Position numbers and translations under genes: made by a program
Assembly: GCA_963740945.1 (NCBI GenBank)
Contig: CAVUGE010000017.1
Span: forward strand, 310,001 to 374,000
DNA: 64,000 nucleotides
Origin: CAVQBP01 sp963740945
GTDB lineage: Bacteria; Bacteroidota; Ignavibacteria; Ignavibacteriales; Ignavibacteriaceae
Direction: 5' to 3'
Shown: positions 52,680 to 61,994 of the stretch, piece after piece
Layout of the letters: every line of letters begins with the position of its first letter
How positions within the stretch are numbered: the first letter of the stretch is position 1
Notes under the pieces: model-generated
What the model was told of the DNA's origin: nothing
The model's database searches: none
Seen by the model: the letters and a program-made list of their open reading frames with translations, nothing else

Positions 52680-53736
52680 AATAAAAGTTCTTATAGTTGA
52701 CGATTCGGCTATTGTTCGCCAGACTTTATCTGAGTTATTATCGTCTGATCCTCAAATTGATGTAATGGCTACTGCTTCAGATCCTTATTTTGCAGCAAAA
52801 AAAATAAGTGAACAAGTACCCGATGTTATTACTCTCGACATTGAAATGCCTAAAATGGATGGTCTGACCTTTTTGCAAAAAATAATGATCCAGCATCCTA
52901 TTCCGGTTGTAATTTGTTCAAGTTTATCTGAAAAAGGTTCTGCTTCTGCATTAAAAGCCCTGGAATATGGAGCTGTCGAAATTATTACCAAACCCCGATT
53001 AGGAACCAAACAATATTTGGAAGAATCAAGGATGCATATTTGTGATATAGTAAAAGCAGCAGCATCAACAAATTTAAGAAGAGTAAGCGCAAGACTAATT
53101 GAAGTCCAGCCTAAACTTACTGCAGATGTTATAATAGCAAAATCAAATAATAAGGCAATGATTAAAACCACCGAAAAAGTGGTTGTTGTAGGTGCATCCA
53201 CTGGAGGAACTGAAGCATTAAGAACATTTCTTGAAGCATTCCCCCTCGATTCTCCGGGAATTGTAATTGTACAGCATATGCCCGAAAATTTTACAAAAGC
53301 ATTCGCTAAGCGTCTTGATGGTCTATGTAGAATCACTGTTAAAGAAGCTGAAGATGGAGATACTGTTATTAGGGGAAGAGCATTAATTGCTCCCGGCAAC
53401 AAGCATATGCTTCTTAAAAGAAGCGGCGCAAGGTATTTTGTGGAAATAAAAGATGGTCCTCTGGTTAGCCGTCACCGCCCTTCTGTTGATGTTTTGTTCA
53501 GATCAGCAGCAAGGTATGCAGGAAAAAATTGTGTAGGAGTAATAATGACCGGAATGGGTGATGATGGTGCAAAAGGAATGCTCGAAATGAAAGAAACAGG
53601 TGCATATAACATTGCTCAGGATGAAAAGTCCTGCGTAGTATTCGGTATGCCCAATGAAGCTATAAAACTGGGAGGAGTAGACAAAGTACTTCCTCTTGAT
53701 TTAATTTCAAATCATGTGTTGCTGGAAGCCAGATAG
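52672..53736 (+). CDS. cheB: Protein-glutamate methylesterase CheB
   Basis: A 354-residue CheB. Receiver domain about 1-125 with VLIVDDSAIVRQTL and ITLDIEMPKMDGLTF (phospho-Asp). Catalytic domain about 165-350 with VVVVGASTGGTEALR (nucleophile Ser), VIVQHMPENFTKAFAKRL (His) and MTGMGDDGAKGM (Asp). It demethylates receptors and completes the adaptation module. Last gene of the operon. Confidence 0.95.
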   Translation: MDKIKVLIVDDSAIVRQTLSELLSSDPQIDVMATASDPYFAAKKISEQVPDVITLDIEMPKMDGLTFLQKIMIQHPIPVVICSSLSEKGSASALKALEYGAVEIITKPRLGTKQYLEESRMHICDIVKAAASTNLRRVSARLIEVQPKLTADVIIAKSNNKAMIKTTEKVVVVGASTGGTEALRTFLEAFPLDSPGIVIVQHMPENFTKAFAKRLDGLCRITVKEAEDGDTVIRGRALIAPGNKHMLLKRSGARYFVEIKDGPLVSRHRPSVDVLFRSAARYAGKNCVGVIMTGMGDDGAKGMLEMKETGAYNIAQDEKSCVVFGMPNEAIKLGGVDKVLPLDLISNHVLLEAR

Positions 53737-53935
53737 ATGAAATACTTTCTGGTATAATTTATACAACAAAAAATTTTACTCTCTTTTAGTATATATCCGA
53801 CATTTTTTCTGAACCAGTCTTCCTTCTTTTTGCAAATAAGAATTTATGAAAATCGTTTCTAAGGGGTGTTTTTTAAAAGAAAGGATATATGGTGGGTTAA
53901 CAGGAAAAAGACAGCTTAGAGAGGAAAAAATGAGG

Positions 53936-53964
53936 AAAAACCTACACTATTTCGTTAGGTTTTT
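53936..53964 (+). terminator. Probable terminator of the chemotaxis operon
   Basis: Stem aaaaaccta (53936-53944) / taggttttt (53956-53964) with an 11-nt loop; the descending arm runs into six T residues. It is 200 bp past cheB and the only good hairpin before the convergent ABC genes. Confidence 0.6.
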
Positions 53965-54032
53965 TGGAGCTGCGTTAATGAAATGGCATACAAAATCGAG
54001 ATGTATTTAACACCTCATATTTTCATAGACTA

Positions 54033-54206
54033 TTGAATGACTACAAATGACAATCGAATGACCATTTGGATGATCTCTAAAACTCCAACATTCCATAACT
54101 CCATCTTCCAATCAAATGACTATAAATGACCATCGAATGACAACAAATGACAGTTGAATGCCTGTCCCGCGTAGCTTTTTAGCGAAGTGGGAACCACCAA
54201 ATGACA
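54033..54206. repeat. Degenerate 21-bp AATGAC minisatellite
   Basis: AATGAC recurs at alternating 10- and 11-bp steps, giving a 21-bp super-unit like AATGACTAYAAATGACMATCG. The main blocks are 54033-54063 and 54111-54161, with a stray AATGAC near 54199. Between them lies an unrelated CCAACATTCCATAACTCCATC stretch, and between the last copies a stem-loop tcccgcgtagctttttagcg. The rest of the 479-bp gap to the ABC gene holds no supported gene. Confidence 0.7.
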
Positions 54207-54215
54207 ACAGAGTGA

Positions 54216-55385
54216 TTACCCCGCCCTTAACGCATTCACAATATTTAATTTTGCCGCTCTCACTGAAGGTAGAAACCCTCCGATTATTCCCATTAAAACA
54301 GCAAAAATTAATGAAGAAATTATAATCGAGGGAGATAATGCAAATGAGAAACTTAACTCTGCAAAAGAATTAAAATTCAAAGTTGATATTGAAAAAAACT
54401 GAAGGAAAAAAGCGAGTATTATACCTGCCAGTCCGCCAACTATTGAAATTAATATTGATTCACTCAAAAAAACTGTTAATATGCTTCTCCGGCTGAATCC
54501 TAATGCCCGCATTGTACCAACCTCTATTGTCCGGTTTGCTACGGCTGAGTACATAGTTATCATGGCTCCTATAGTTGCTCCGGCACTAAATATTATTGTA
54601 ATAAAGATCCCGAGGATTCTTATAAAGTTTGCAAGAAATTCAGACTGCTCTTCAAAATACTTTGTCTCAATTTTGGGTTCAAATTGCTGCAGCCTTTTGT
54701 CAAGTTCAAAGGCTTTCTTAAATTTATCATAATTACCGGGATTATCCAGCTTCAATGTAATTGATGAAACTGTATTCCCTCTGTTAAATGCATCCAGAAG
54801 CTGGACGGCATCTCCCCATATCTCTGAATCAAAACCGCTTCCGTCTGATGAAAAAATCCCTACAATCTTCCACTCGTTATTTGCAAATTTAATAAACTTT
54901 CCAATCTGAGCACCTTCAAAGTTCTTTGATATCGATTCACCAACTATTAATTCCCTTAATGAAGAGTTAAACATTTTCCCTTCTATTATTTTTACCTGTG
55001 GGCGAAGTTCAGGGCTGATAGGGGATACACCTCTAACTGTCACATTACTTAAGCCGCCGTTTTTCTTACTAAGATTAATAACAACAACAGGTTCATAAGA
55101 TATAATTGGTTTTCCGTCTTGTGCTTTAGCTATAGCGGGTAATGTACTTATGATACCCTGCGTATCACCGTCTATTATACTCGAGATTTCTCCGTTTGAT
55201 CCTTTTCTTACAATTTTAACGTTATCATCAGAGCCTGTGGATATAAGGGTTTTTTGTACTCCGTATGCCATCATCAAAACTGCCGCAAATACAAATACTA
55301 CTAAAGCAATTCCTGCTACGGTTATAAACGTTGTTAATCTTCTTGAGGTAAAACTTTTTAATGAATACTTAAATGGTACTTTCAT
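54216..55385 (-). CDS. MacB-like ABC transporter permease (second subunit)
   Basis: A 389-residue FtsX-family permease: one N-terminal helix (about 15-37), a large extracytoplasmic domain (about 40-260) and three C-terminal helices (about 268-292, 312-340, 350-372) with MRALGFSRRSILTVFLSES near 296-314 and the final AAKLNIVNALRAG. It pairs with the permease encoded upstream, and together with the ATPase and membrane fusion genes forms an exporter or lipoprotein-handling ABC system of MacAB/LolCDE type. Last gene of the operon. Confidence 0.88.
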   Translation of the reverse strand: MKVPFKYSLKSFTSRRLTTFITVAGIALVVFVFAAVLMMAYGVQKTLISTGSDDNVKIVRKGSNGEISSIIDGDTQGIISTLPAIAKAQDGKPIISYEPVVVINLSKKNGGLSNVTVRGVSPISPELRPQVKIIEGKMFNSSLRELIVGESISKNFEGAQIGKFIKFANNEWKIVGIFSSDGSGFDSEIWGDAVQLLDAFNRGNTVSSITLKLDNPGNYDKFKKAFELDKRLQQFEPKIETKYFEEQSEFLANFIRILGIFITIIFSAGATIGAMITMYSAVANRTIEVGTMRALGFSRRSILTVFLSESILISIVGGLAGIILAFFLQFFSISTLNFNSFAELSFSFALSPSIIISSLIFAVLMGIIGGFLPSVRAAKLNIVNALRAG

Positions 55386-55404
55386 AAAAAACCTTTATTT
55401 TATT

Positions 55405-56565
55405 TTAACCGACAAACCTTAATCCATCAACTATTTTAGTGGCGAGTGCCCGCTGCAATGGGAAAATTGATGCTGCTATACCAATAAATAATACTGCTAC
55501 AATGGCAAGAATTAATGTAATCGGTTCAATCTGAAAAATCGGGAAAAATCCTTTTGGAATATTAGCTTCGAATCCTGCTATTATAGGAAAAGTCAATAAC
55601 AACCCCAATCCGCCTCCAAGTATGGAAATAAATAAAGATTCACCCATAATTAATCCTGTTAAATGTGAAGCGTTGAATCCGATAGCTTTGAATACTGCAT
55701 ATTCTTTTGTCCTTTCCCGTGCGGACATAATCATTGTATTTGCAAGTACAAGTAATATTATTCCTACTATAACAAATGACATAACATTCATTGAAGTAAT
55801 TATAGCACTGGATGATGCAATAAATCCCTGCTGAAACGCTCTCTCGGTTTCGGTTTTAGTCTCGGCAGAAGAGTTCTTGAATAGGGCATCAACTCTATCG
55901 GATACTATACTAGCTTTGTCCGGATCATTTATTTTAATTATAAACCATCCTATTTCATTAGCTCTTCCGGGTGATTCCTGTTTCATCCTTTCGTTCAAAT
56001 AATCCCAGTGAAATAGCATCTGTGTTGCATCGGTTGTTTTATTTTTAGGCTGATATATTCCTCGAATAACAAAGTCCCATCTGCCCGGAAAAATATCTCC
56101 GTCTAAAGACATTACATCCCCTATTTTTAAATGATATTGTTTGGCTATATCACTTCCGATTACACATGAGTTGCGCTCCTTTTTGAAGTCCATTAATTCT
56201 TTTTTGCTTAATAAGAATTCAGGGTAAATATCAAAATAATTATCGGCATCGATGGCTAGTCTGGAAAAGAATTGGTTCTTATCTATATAAGTCCCCCCGA
56301 ACCAGTTTGCATAGCTTACTGTTTCTACTCCTGGTATTTGCGAAATCTTTTCAAGATAGGAATAGGGGAGTGGAAATATAAACGAAACCGCATCACGGGT
56401 TACTAACCTGTCAACTGACGAAGATTCTACTCCGGCATACCATGCGGTTACTACTGTTCGTAATAAACCGAATGCTATGACTGCAATTGCAATTCCTAAT
56501 ATTGTTAATATCGCTCGTAGTTTATGCCGGAAAGAATTTCTAATTATTAATTTTACTATTTCCAT
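55405..56565 (-). CDS. MacB-like ABC transporter permease (first subunit)
   Basis: A 386-residue FtsX-family permease with the same layout as its neighbour: N-terminal helix about 14-36, MacB-like periplasmic core, three C-terminal helices, and KAIGFNASHLTGLIMGES near 291-308. AAGGAG lies 8 bp before the ATG. It overlaps the ATPase gene by 26 bp, so coupling is tight. Two non-identical permease subunits suggest a heterodimer. Confidence 0.88.
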   Translation of the reverse strand: MEIVKLIIRNSFRHKLRAILTILGIAIAVIAFGLLRTVVTAWYAGVESSSVDRLVTRDAVSFIFPLPYSYLEKISQIPGVETVSYANWFGGTYIDKNQFFSRLAIDADNYFDIYPEFLLSKKELMDFKKERNSCVIGSDIAKQYHLKIGDVMSLDGDIFPGRWDFVIRGIYQPKNKTTDATQMLFHWDYLNERMKQESPGRANEIGWFIIKINDPDKASIVSDRVDALFKNSSAETKTETERAFQQGFIASSSAIITSMNVMSFVIVGIILLVLANTMIMSARERTKEYAVFKAIGFNASHLTGLIMGESLFISILGGGLGLLLTFPIIAGFEANIPKGFFPIFQIEPITLILAIVAVLFIGIAASIFPLQRALATKIVDGLRFVG

Positions 56566-57244
56566 TGCTGCTCCTTATTAAATCTCCTTTTTCCAGGTGA
56601 TGTAAAATTCTAGCTCTTTCAGCTGCATGGGGATCATGTGTAACCATTATAATCGTTTTTTTGAATTCTGTATTTAATTGCTCCATCAATGATAAAATTT
56701 CATCCGCTGAATTTTTATCAAGGTCTCCAGTAGGTTCGTCAGCTACCAGAATGAGCGGGTCTGTAACAAAAGCTCGAGCAATTGCTACTCTTTGTTCCTG
56801 ACCGCCTGAAAGCTGTTTCGGATAATGATGTATCCTGTCTCCCAATCCGACTATCGATAAAGCTGTTTCTACATGCTGTCTTCGCTCCGATTTGGAAAGT
56901 TTTGTTAATAGTAAAGGAAGTTCGACATTATCATACGCTGTTAAAACAGGAATTAAATTATAAAATTGGAATACAAAACCAACATTAGAAGAACGCCATT
57001 TCGCCAATGCGGATTCATTTAAGTTTGAAATATTTGTTCCGTTTATATGAACTTCCCCTTTTGTAGGCTTATCAATTCCTGCAATTAAATTTAGCAATGT
57101 AGTCTTACCGGAGCCTGAAGGTCCCATTAAAGCCACAAAATCACCCTGGTTAATATTAAGATTTATATTGTTAAGGACAGGTATTTCAAAATTGTCCCTC
57201 CAATAAGACTTCGATAAATTTTTTATCTCAATGAACTCAGGCAT
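56540..57244 (-). CDS. ABC transporter ATPase (MacB/LolD type)
   Basis: A 234-residue ATPase. Start ATG 57244 has AGGAGA just upstream; the GTG at 57289 adds 15 residues derived from a tandem repeat and is rejected. Walker A is GPSGSGKTTLL near 42-52, the signature is LSGGQEQRVAIARAF near 144-158, Walker B is LILVADEPTGD near 163-173 and the H-loop is TIIMVTHD near 196-203. The length and sequence fit the LolD/MacB group. It powers the two permeases. Confidence 0.92.
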   Translation of the reverse strand: MPEFIEIKNLSKSYWRDNFEIPVLNNINLNINQGDFVALMGPSGSGKTTLLNLIAGIDKPTKGEVHINGTNISNLNESALAKWRSSNVGFVFQFYNLIPVLTAYDNVELPLLLTKLSKSERRQHVETALSIVGLGDRIHHYPKQLSGGQEQRVAIARAFVTDPLILVADEPTGDLDKNSADEILSLMEQLNTEFKKTIIMVTHDPHAAERARILHHLEKGDLIRSSNGNSKINN

Positions 57245-57269
57245 AACATTTCTCCTGGTTTTATTTATT

Positions 57270-57339
57270 ACTTGCACTTGAACTTGCACTTGAACTTACA
57301 CTTGAACTTGCACTTGAACTTGCTCTTGAACTTGCTCTT
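57270..57339. repeat. 12-bp minisatellite between MFP and ATPase genes
   Basis: About six copies of acttgcacttga (some acttgctcttga or acttacacttga). It runs from just upstream of the ATPase ribosome-binding site right up to the MFP stop codon. The 12-bp unit keeps reading frame; after the MFP stop it would read EQVQ/VQVQ until a TAA in one variant unit. Confidence 0.85.
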
Positions 57340-58522
57340 ATTTAACCCTCACCTCAAATCCATCCCTAATCTGATCATTCACCTTAGCTATTACCTGATC
57401 ACCATCCTGTAAACCGCTGGTAATTTCCACATAATCACCATATGTCTTTCCTGTTGTTACCGGTACTTTATACGCTTTATTATTCTTAACTTCATAAACA
57501 GAAGGATTCCCGTTTTTTATTTCAATCGCTGTTTGAGGAACCACTAACACAGCTTTATCATTACTCTCTTCCTTACCCTTACCTTCTTTCAAAAATAAAA
57601 CCTTTGCGCTCATTTCCGGTAAAACACTCGCATCATAATGTTTAAACCCTACTTTTACCATTACAGTTGCCTTGGTCCTATCTGCTGTAGGTACTATTTT
57701 AGCAACATATCCGTCAAATTGATGAGCAGGATAAGCATCCAATGTAATTTTACATGATTGATTACCTGTAACTTTTTGAATATTAGATTCGGATACATCT
57801 GCTTCAACTTGAAGCGAACTCATATCAGCAATGGTTACAACTGCTGCTTTCGAATTTACACCTGCAGCAAGAGGCGCTACTATTTCTCCCACATCTGCGT
57901 TTTTTGTCAATACTGTGCCGTCAAAAGGTGCTCTAATAACTGTATTCTCAATTGCTACTTGGCTGGCTTGAACCTGAGCCTTTGCTAATTCAATTGATGC
58001 AAGGACTTTATTATAATTCGTTTCAGCAACTTCATATTCTGTTTCAGATATTCCTCCTGATTTCAATAAAGCTTTCTGACGGTCATAATTATTTTTTGCT
58101 GCATTCAACTCTGCCTCATTCAATTGTAAATTAGCTTTTGCTTCAGCAAGCTGCGCCTGAATATCACTGTCTTCAAGCCTTGCAATTATCTGGTCCTTCT
58201 TAACTTTATCTCCTTCTACAACTCCTAAATAAACCAATCTGCCCGTTCCTTTTGAAGCAACTGCTGCTTTCCTCTGCGCTACTACATAACCGCTTGCAGT
58301 CAGTACTGCATCCGATTGGGAAGGTGACTGAAGTGTTGCTGTAGTCAATTGCACCTCTATTCCTGATGAGAATATACCGCTCCATCCAAGTATTAAGGCG
58401 ATAATTACTGCTAAGACAATTATTACTATCCAGACTAATAATTTTCTACTTTTTCTTTGAGGATTATTATTAGTTTCTCGGTCTATTTTTAATGATGATA
58501 AGTTTATATTATTTCTATCCAC
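57338..58522 (-). CDS. Membrane fusion protein (HlyD/MacA family)
   Basis: A 394-residue periplasmic adaptor with an N-terminal anchor helix (about 28-51), a biotinyl-lipoyl/coiled-coil hairpin (about 78-190: VVAQRKAAVASKGTGRLVYLG, LAEAKANLQLNEAELNAAKN), the RAPFDGTV return segment near 197-204 and a beta-barrel and membrane-proximal domain. Start is GTG at 58522; no ATG lies close downstream. It bridges an ABC permease pair to the outer membrane. It is first in the operon, with the divergent hpn genes on its other side. Confidence 0.9.
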   Translation of the reverse strand: MDRNNINLSSLKIDRETNNNPQRKSRKLLVWIVIIVLAVIIALILGWSGIFSSGIEVQLTTATLQSPSQSDAVLTASGYVVAQRKAAVASKGTGRLVYLGVVEGDKVKKDQIIARLEDSDIQAQLAEAKANLQLNEAELNAAKNNYDRQKALLKSGGISETEYEVAETNYNKVLASIELAKAQVQASQVAIENTVIRAPFDGTVLTKNADVGEIVAPLAAGVNSKAAVVTIADMSSLQVEADVSESNIQKVTGNQSCKITLDAYPAHQFDGYVAKIVPTADRTKATVMVKVGFKHYDASVLPEMSAKVLFLKEGKGKEESNDKAVLVVPQTAIEIKNGNPSVYEVKNNKAYKVPVTTGKTYGDYVEITSGLQDGDQVIAKVNDQIRDGFEVRVK

Positions 58523-58918
58523 GTTCTTTCTTTATTTTTATAGATTAATAATTTATATCTTGGAATGTTAAATTTCTAATTATTTATATTAATTTCATGT
58601 TAATTATATGACACTGTACTAAATCGGGTTCGCAATAGTATGTATAGCTAAATCTGATAAATATGAGATTTGGTTATTCTACAACTATTGGTAACTTTTT
58701 AGCTAATTAGTATAAAATAATTCGGAAATCCTGATGTTAAATTACTATATTTTTTCGACATAAACATAATTATATAAATTCGATTTTTAAATAATTACAT
58801 CACTAATATTAACCTCTTATGTATTCTATTCTACCTTTCAAGAAATCCATTTCTAACTTAAAGAGTTCTTTTATTATGAATAAAGAATCCCATTAGTGAA
58901 AAACAAAGAATAAGTAAA
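58523..58918. other. Divergent intergenic region, no gene seen
   Basis: 396 bp of AT-rich DNA between the divergent membrane fusion and hpnC genes. No reading frame with a ribosome-binding site, no hairpin-tract terminator and no repeat of note. It must hold both promoters, but I see no clear -10/-35 pair to point to. Confidence 0.4.
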
Positions 58919-59762
58919 ATGAATAAAAACAGCTCAAATAAGGCCTTATATCTTGCAAGTAATCATTACGAAAATTTTCCGGTTGCTTCCTTTCTTATTC
59001 CTAAAAAATTAAGAAAAGATGTAGCTATTATATACTGGTTTGCCCGAACCGCCGATGATTTTGCAGATGAAGGAAATATATCTTCTGAAGTTCGCTTAAA
59101 AAATTTGAATCATTTCGAAGAAAGATTGACTGAATTACTCAAAGGAAATTGCATTTCAGAACTGGAATTTGCTTTAGCGCAGACTATTAAGCTGCGAAAT
59201 TTAACTCATGGATATTTCTATGAATCTTTTAAAAGCATTCAAACAGGATGTTGTTAAAAAATCTTATAATAATTTTGAAGAATTATTGGAATATTGTAAA
59301 TATTCTGCTAATCCTGTTGGCAGGTTGGTTCTTGAATTAAATAATATTAGAAATGATGAAGCTTTTTCTCTCTCGGATAAGATTTGTACTGCTTTGCAGT
59401 TGACTAATTTTTATCAGGATCTTAAAATCGATTATAATAAGAAAGGGAGGATTTACCTTCCTAAAGATGAAATGGCTGAATATTTGATTAAAAAAAAAGT
59501 GTTTGAGTTGAATGAAAATAATCTTAACTTGAGAAAGCTTTTAAGTCGAAATATTAATAGAACTAAAAGAATGTTTGAAGAGGGGAGAGGTCTGTTGAAA
59601 TTTCTGAACGGTAGAGTTAAATATGAAATAAAATGGACTATTTTAGGTGGTGAGGAAATATTAAAAAAGATTGAGAAAAATAATTATAATGTATTCAAAT
59701 ATCGCCCGAAATTAAGTAAAATTGATTTTTTAAAATTACTAATTACTTCCTTCAATGATTGA
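58919..59762 (+). pseudogene. hpnC: Squalene/presqualene synthase HpnC, interrupted by a frameshift
   Basis: Two overlapping frames (58919-59257 and 59208-59762) together cover one HpnC of about 281 residues. The first holds the substrate motif RTADDFADEG, the second holds QLTNFYQDLKIDYNKKGRIYLP, so neither half has both Asp-rich motifs. Homology jumps frame at about 59204-59210 (ttaactcatgg), where an extra base or loss of two would restore NLT..MNLLKAFKQD. The bases there are not a homopolymer. In the HpnCDE route this enzyme hydrolyses presqualene diphosphate to hydroxysqualene. It overlaps hpnD by 8 bp. Confidence 0.82.
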
Positions 59763-60597
59763 TACTGCAAAAGAAATAAGCAAAAAAAGTAAAAGCAGTT
59801 TTTATTATGCATTTAATCTACTCCCCAATGAAAAAAGGGATGCTATGAATATTGTCTATGCCTTTTGCCGTCAAACTGATGATATTATTGATGAAGGGAA
59901 TGAATCGGATGAATTAAAATATGAAAAACTACATAAATGGAGGGTTGAATTTGAAAAAGCTTTCAGCGGAAATTCCGAGTATTTGCTGCTGAATAAATTG
60001 GCTAATACTATCTCTAAGTTTAATATCCCTCTGGATCCTTTCTTTGAACTTATTAAAGGCATGGAAATGGACCTCCAGCGAAATCAATATTTAACTTTTG
60101 ATGATCTTGTCTTATATTGTTATAGGGTTGCCTCTACTGTTGGGTTAATGTGTATTGAGATTTTTGGATATAAAAATAAATCCGCTAAAGACTTCGCCAT
60201 TGATCTTGGCATAGCTTTACAGCTTACTAATATTTTAAGAGATATTAAAAAAGATGCTAAAAAAGGAAGAGTTTATCTTCCTCAGGAAGATTTAAAAAAG
60301 TTTTATTATTCCGAGAGTGAAATATATTCGAATGAATATAATCGAAATTTCATAAATTTAATGGAATATGAAGTCCAACGAGCTAAAAGTTATTTTGAAA
60401 AAGCAACAAAAGAATTGGATCTCGATGATAAACCCTCTATGTTCGCAGCAAGGGCTATGCAGCATATTTACTATAAACTGCTGAAAAAAATTACGGATGC
60501 TAAATATGACGTCTATAACAATAATATTAGAGTCTCGAATTTTGAAAAAATTGGTATATCATTAGGAGTCTGGGCAAAGTATAATTTAGTCTATTAA
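59755..60597 (+). CDS. hpnD: Presqualene diphosphate synthase HpnD
   Basis: A 280-residue all-helical trans-isoprenyl synthase: first Asp-rich motif RQTDDIIDEG near 39-48 and second QLTNILRDIKKDAKKGRVYLP near 158-178, with VASTVGLMCIEIFGY near 123-137. It condenses two farnesyl diphosphates to presqualene diphosphate. It overlaps the broken hpnC by 8 bp and the hpnE start by one base (TAATG), a tight translational unit. Confidence 0.92.
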   Translation: MIDTAKEISKKSKSSFYYAFNLLPNEKRDAMNIVYAFCRQTDDIIDEGNESDELKYEKLHKWRVEFEKAFSGNSEYLLLNKLANTISKFNIPLDPFFELIKGMEMDLQRNQYLTFDDLVLYCYRVASTVGLMCIEIFGYKNKSAKDFAIDLGIALQLTNILRDIKKDAKKGRVYLPQEDLKKFYYSESEIYSNEYNRNFINLMEYEVQRAKSYFEKATKELDLDDKPSMFAARAMQHIYYKLLKKITDAKYDVYNNNIRVSNFEKIGISLGVWAKYNLVY

Positions 60598-61883
60598 TGA
60601 ATAGATGTATCATTGTTGGGGGCGGGCTCGCTGGTCTCTCTTCCGCTGTTTTTCTCGCTAATAATGGAATAAAAATCGAACTATTGGAAGCTTCTCCAAA
60701 ACTTGGGGGCCGCACTTACTCTTTAATAGATAAAACTACTTCGGATATTATCGATAATGGACAGCATATCTTAATGGGCTGTTATAAAAATACTTTGGAT
60801 TTTATTAGGACTATTAATGCAGAAGATAATTTTATTTTTCAGAATCAACTGCATGTTGATTTTCTAAAGGAAGGTTTTAAGCTCTTTCCTCTGAAATCAA
60901 CTAATTTAATTTATCCTTTCAATCTCCTGTTTGCTCTATTGAATTATGAAGCTGTCTCTCTTATTGATAGGTTAAAACTTCTTAAATTCTTTCTTAAACT
61001 GTATTTCTATTCTGATGATTTTTTGAATAAAATATCGGTCTATCAATGGCTATTGTTGGAAAATCAATCCGATAAAATAATTAAATCTTTCTGGGAAATT
61101 TTAGCCGTAGGTGCACTTAATACCAATATTAAAAAAGCTTCCGCCAAAGTTTTTTCTGATATACTAAAAAAAATATTTTTTAGGGGAAGTAATGCAGCCG
61201 CAATTATATTGCCGAAATATGATCTATCTAGAGCATTTTGCGAAAAATCTAAAAGATTCATAGAGGAAAAGAATGGAAGCATTTCTTTATTAGAATCGGT
61301 AGATCATTTTGAATTTTCAGATAATAGGATTGTCTCTGTTAAGACAAATAAACGTGAAATTACTGATTTTGATTCTGTAATTTCTGCTGTACCTTATTTA
61401 AACTTAAAAAACATATTAGGTCCTGATCAAACTATTTTAGCTCCTGTTGACTTTCATTACTCTACAATAATTTCTATCCATATTTGGCTGAAGAAAAATA
61501 ATCTTCAAAATAGTTTTTATGGTTTAATAAATTCTCCGGTTCATTGGATATTTAATCATAAATCACATTTAACACTTGTAATAAGCGATGCCAATGAATT
61601 ATCCGAAATTTCTAAAGAGGAACTATTTGAACTCGCTTTAACTCAATTAGAGAAGTATGTTAAAATTTCAAAAAATAATGTAGCTTCTTATAAAATTATC
61701 AAAGAAAAAAGAGCTACATTTATTCCTGATAATGACATTACAAATAAAAGACCTGAGCAGAAAACTAAATTTAATAATTTTTTCCTTGCAGGCGATTGGG
61801 TAAATACCGGTCTCCCGTCAACAATCGAAAGCGCCGTTAAAAGCGGCAAAATTGCTTCTCAATTGATCTGTAAAAATATATAG
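60597..61883 (+). CDS. hpnE: Squalene-forming FAD-dependent desaturase-like enzyme HpnE
   Basis: A 428-residue flavoprotein: N-terminal Rossmann IIVGGGLAGLSSAVFLANNG near 4-23, LLEASPKLGGRTYSL near 28-42, and the C-terminal FAD-contact block FFLAGDWVNTGLPSTIESAV near 394-413. HpnE reduces hydroxysqualene to squalene with HpnC and HpnD. No squalene-hopene cyclase is in the window, so the end product (squalene itself or hopanoids) is open. Confidence 0.9.
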   Translation: MNRCIIVGGGLAGLSSAVFLANNGIKIELLEASPKLGGRTYSLIDKTTSDIIDNGQHILMGCYKNTLDFIRTINAEDNFIFQNQLHVDFLKEGFKLFPLKSTNLIYPFNLLFALLNYEAVSLIDRLKLLKFFLKLYFYSDDFLNKISVYQWLLLENQSDKIIKSFWEILAVGALNTNIKKASAKVFSDILKKIFFRGSNAAAIILPKYDLSRAFCEKSKRFIEEKNGSISLLESVDHFEFSDNRIVSVKTNKREITDFDSVISAVPYLNLKNILGPDQTILAPVDFHYSTIISIHIWLKKNNLQNSFYGLINSPVHWIFNHKSHLTLVISDANELSEISKEELFELALTQLEKYVKISKNNVASYKIIKEKRATFIPDNDITNKRPEQKTKFNNFFLAGDWVNTGLPSTIESAVKSGKIASQLICKNI

Positions 61884-61905
61884 CTGCTCATACACTACAC
61901 TGGAG

Positions 61906-61938
61906 AAACCTCCGGGGTTTTCAAAACCCCGGAGGTTT
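61906..61938. repeat. Perfect 16-bp stem palindrome after hpnE
   Basis: Left arm aaacctccggggtttt and right arm aaaaccccggaggttt are perfectly complementary around a single C. It is the ACCTCCGGGGTTTT-type palindrome common in environmental genomes; it lacks a T-run but its position 23 bp after hpnE suits a transcript end. Confidence 0.75.
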
Positions 61939-61994
61939 AGTAATAATATTTAACTGCTCTCTCCGCCATGACTTCTGCCCTATGTGCTATACAC

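Noticed and set aside
53930..54010. 26-codon micro-ORF (ATG with GAGAGG upstream)
   Set aside because: It coincides with the terminator hairpin after cheB, so the reading frame is probably incidental; no homology or conservation can be shown.
57245..57289. Upstream GTG start for the ABC ATPase
   Set aside because: The added residues come from the 12-bp repeat, while the ATG at 57244 has an AGGAGA site.
61906..61938. Standard Rho-independent terminator after hpnE
   Set aside because: The stem is perfect but no T-run follows on either strand, so it is listed as a palindromic repeat instead.
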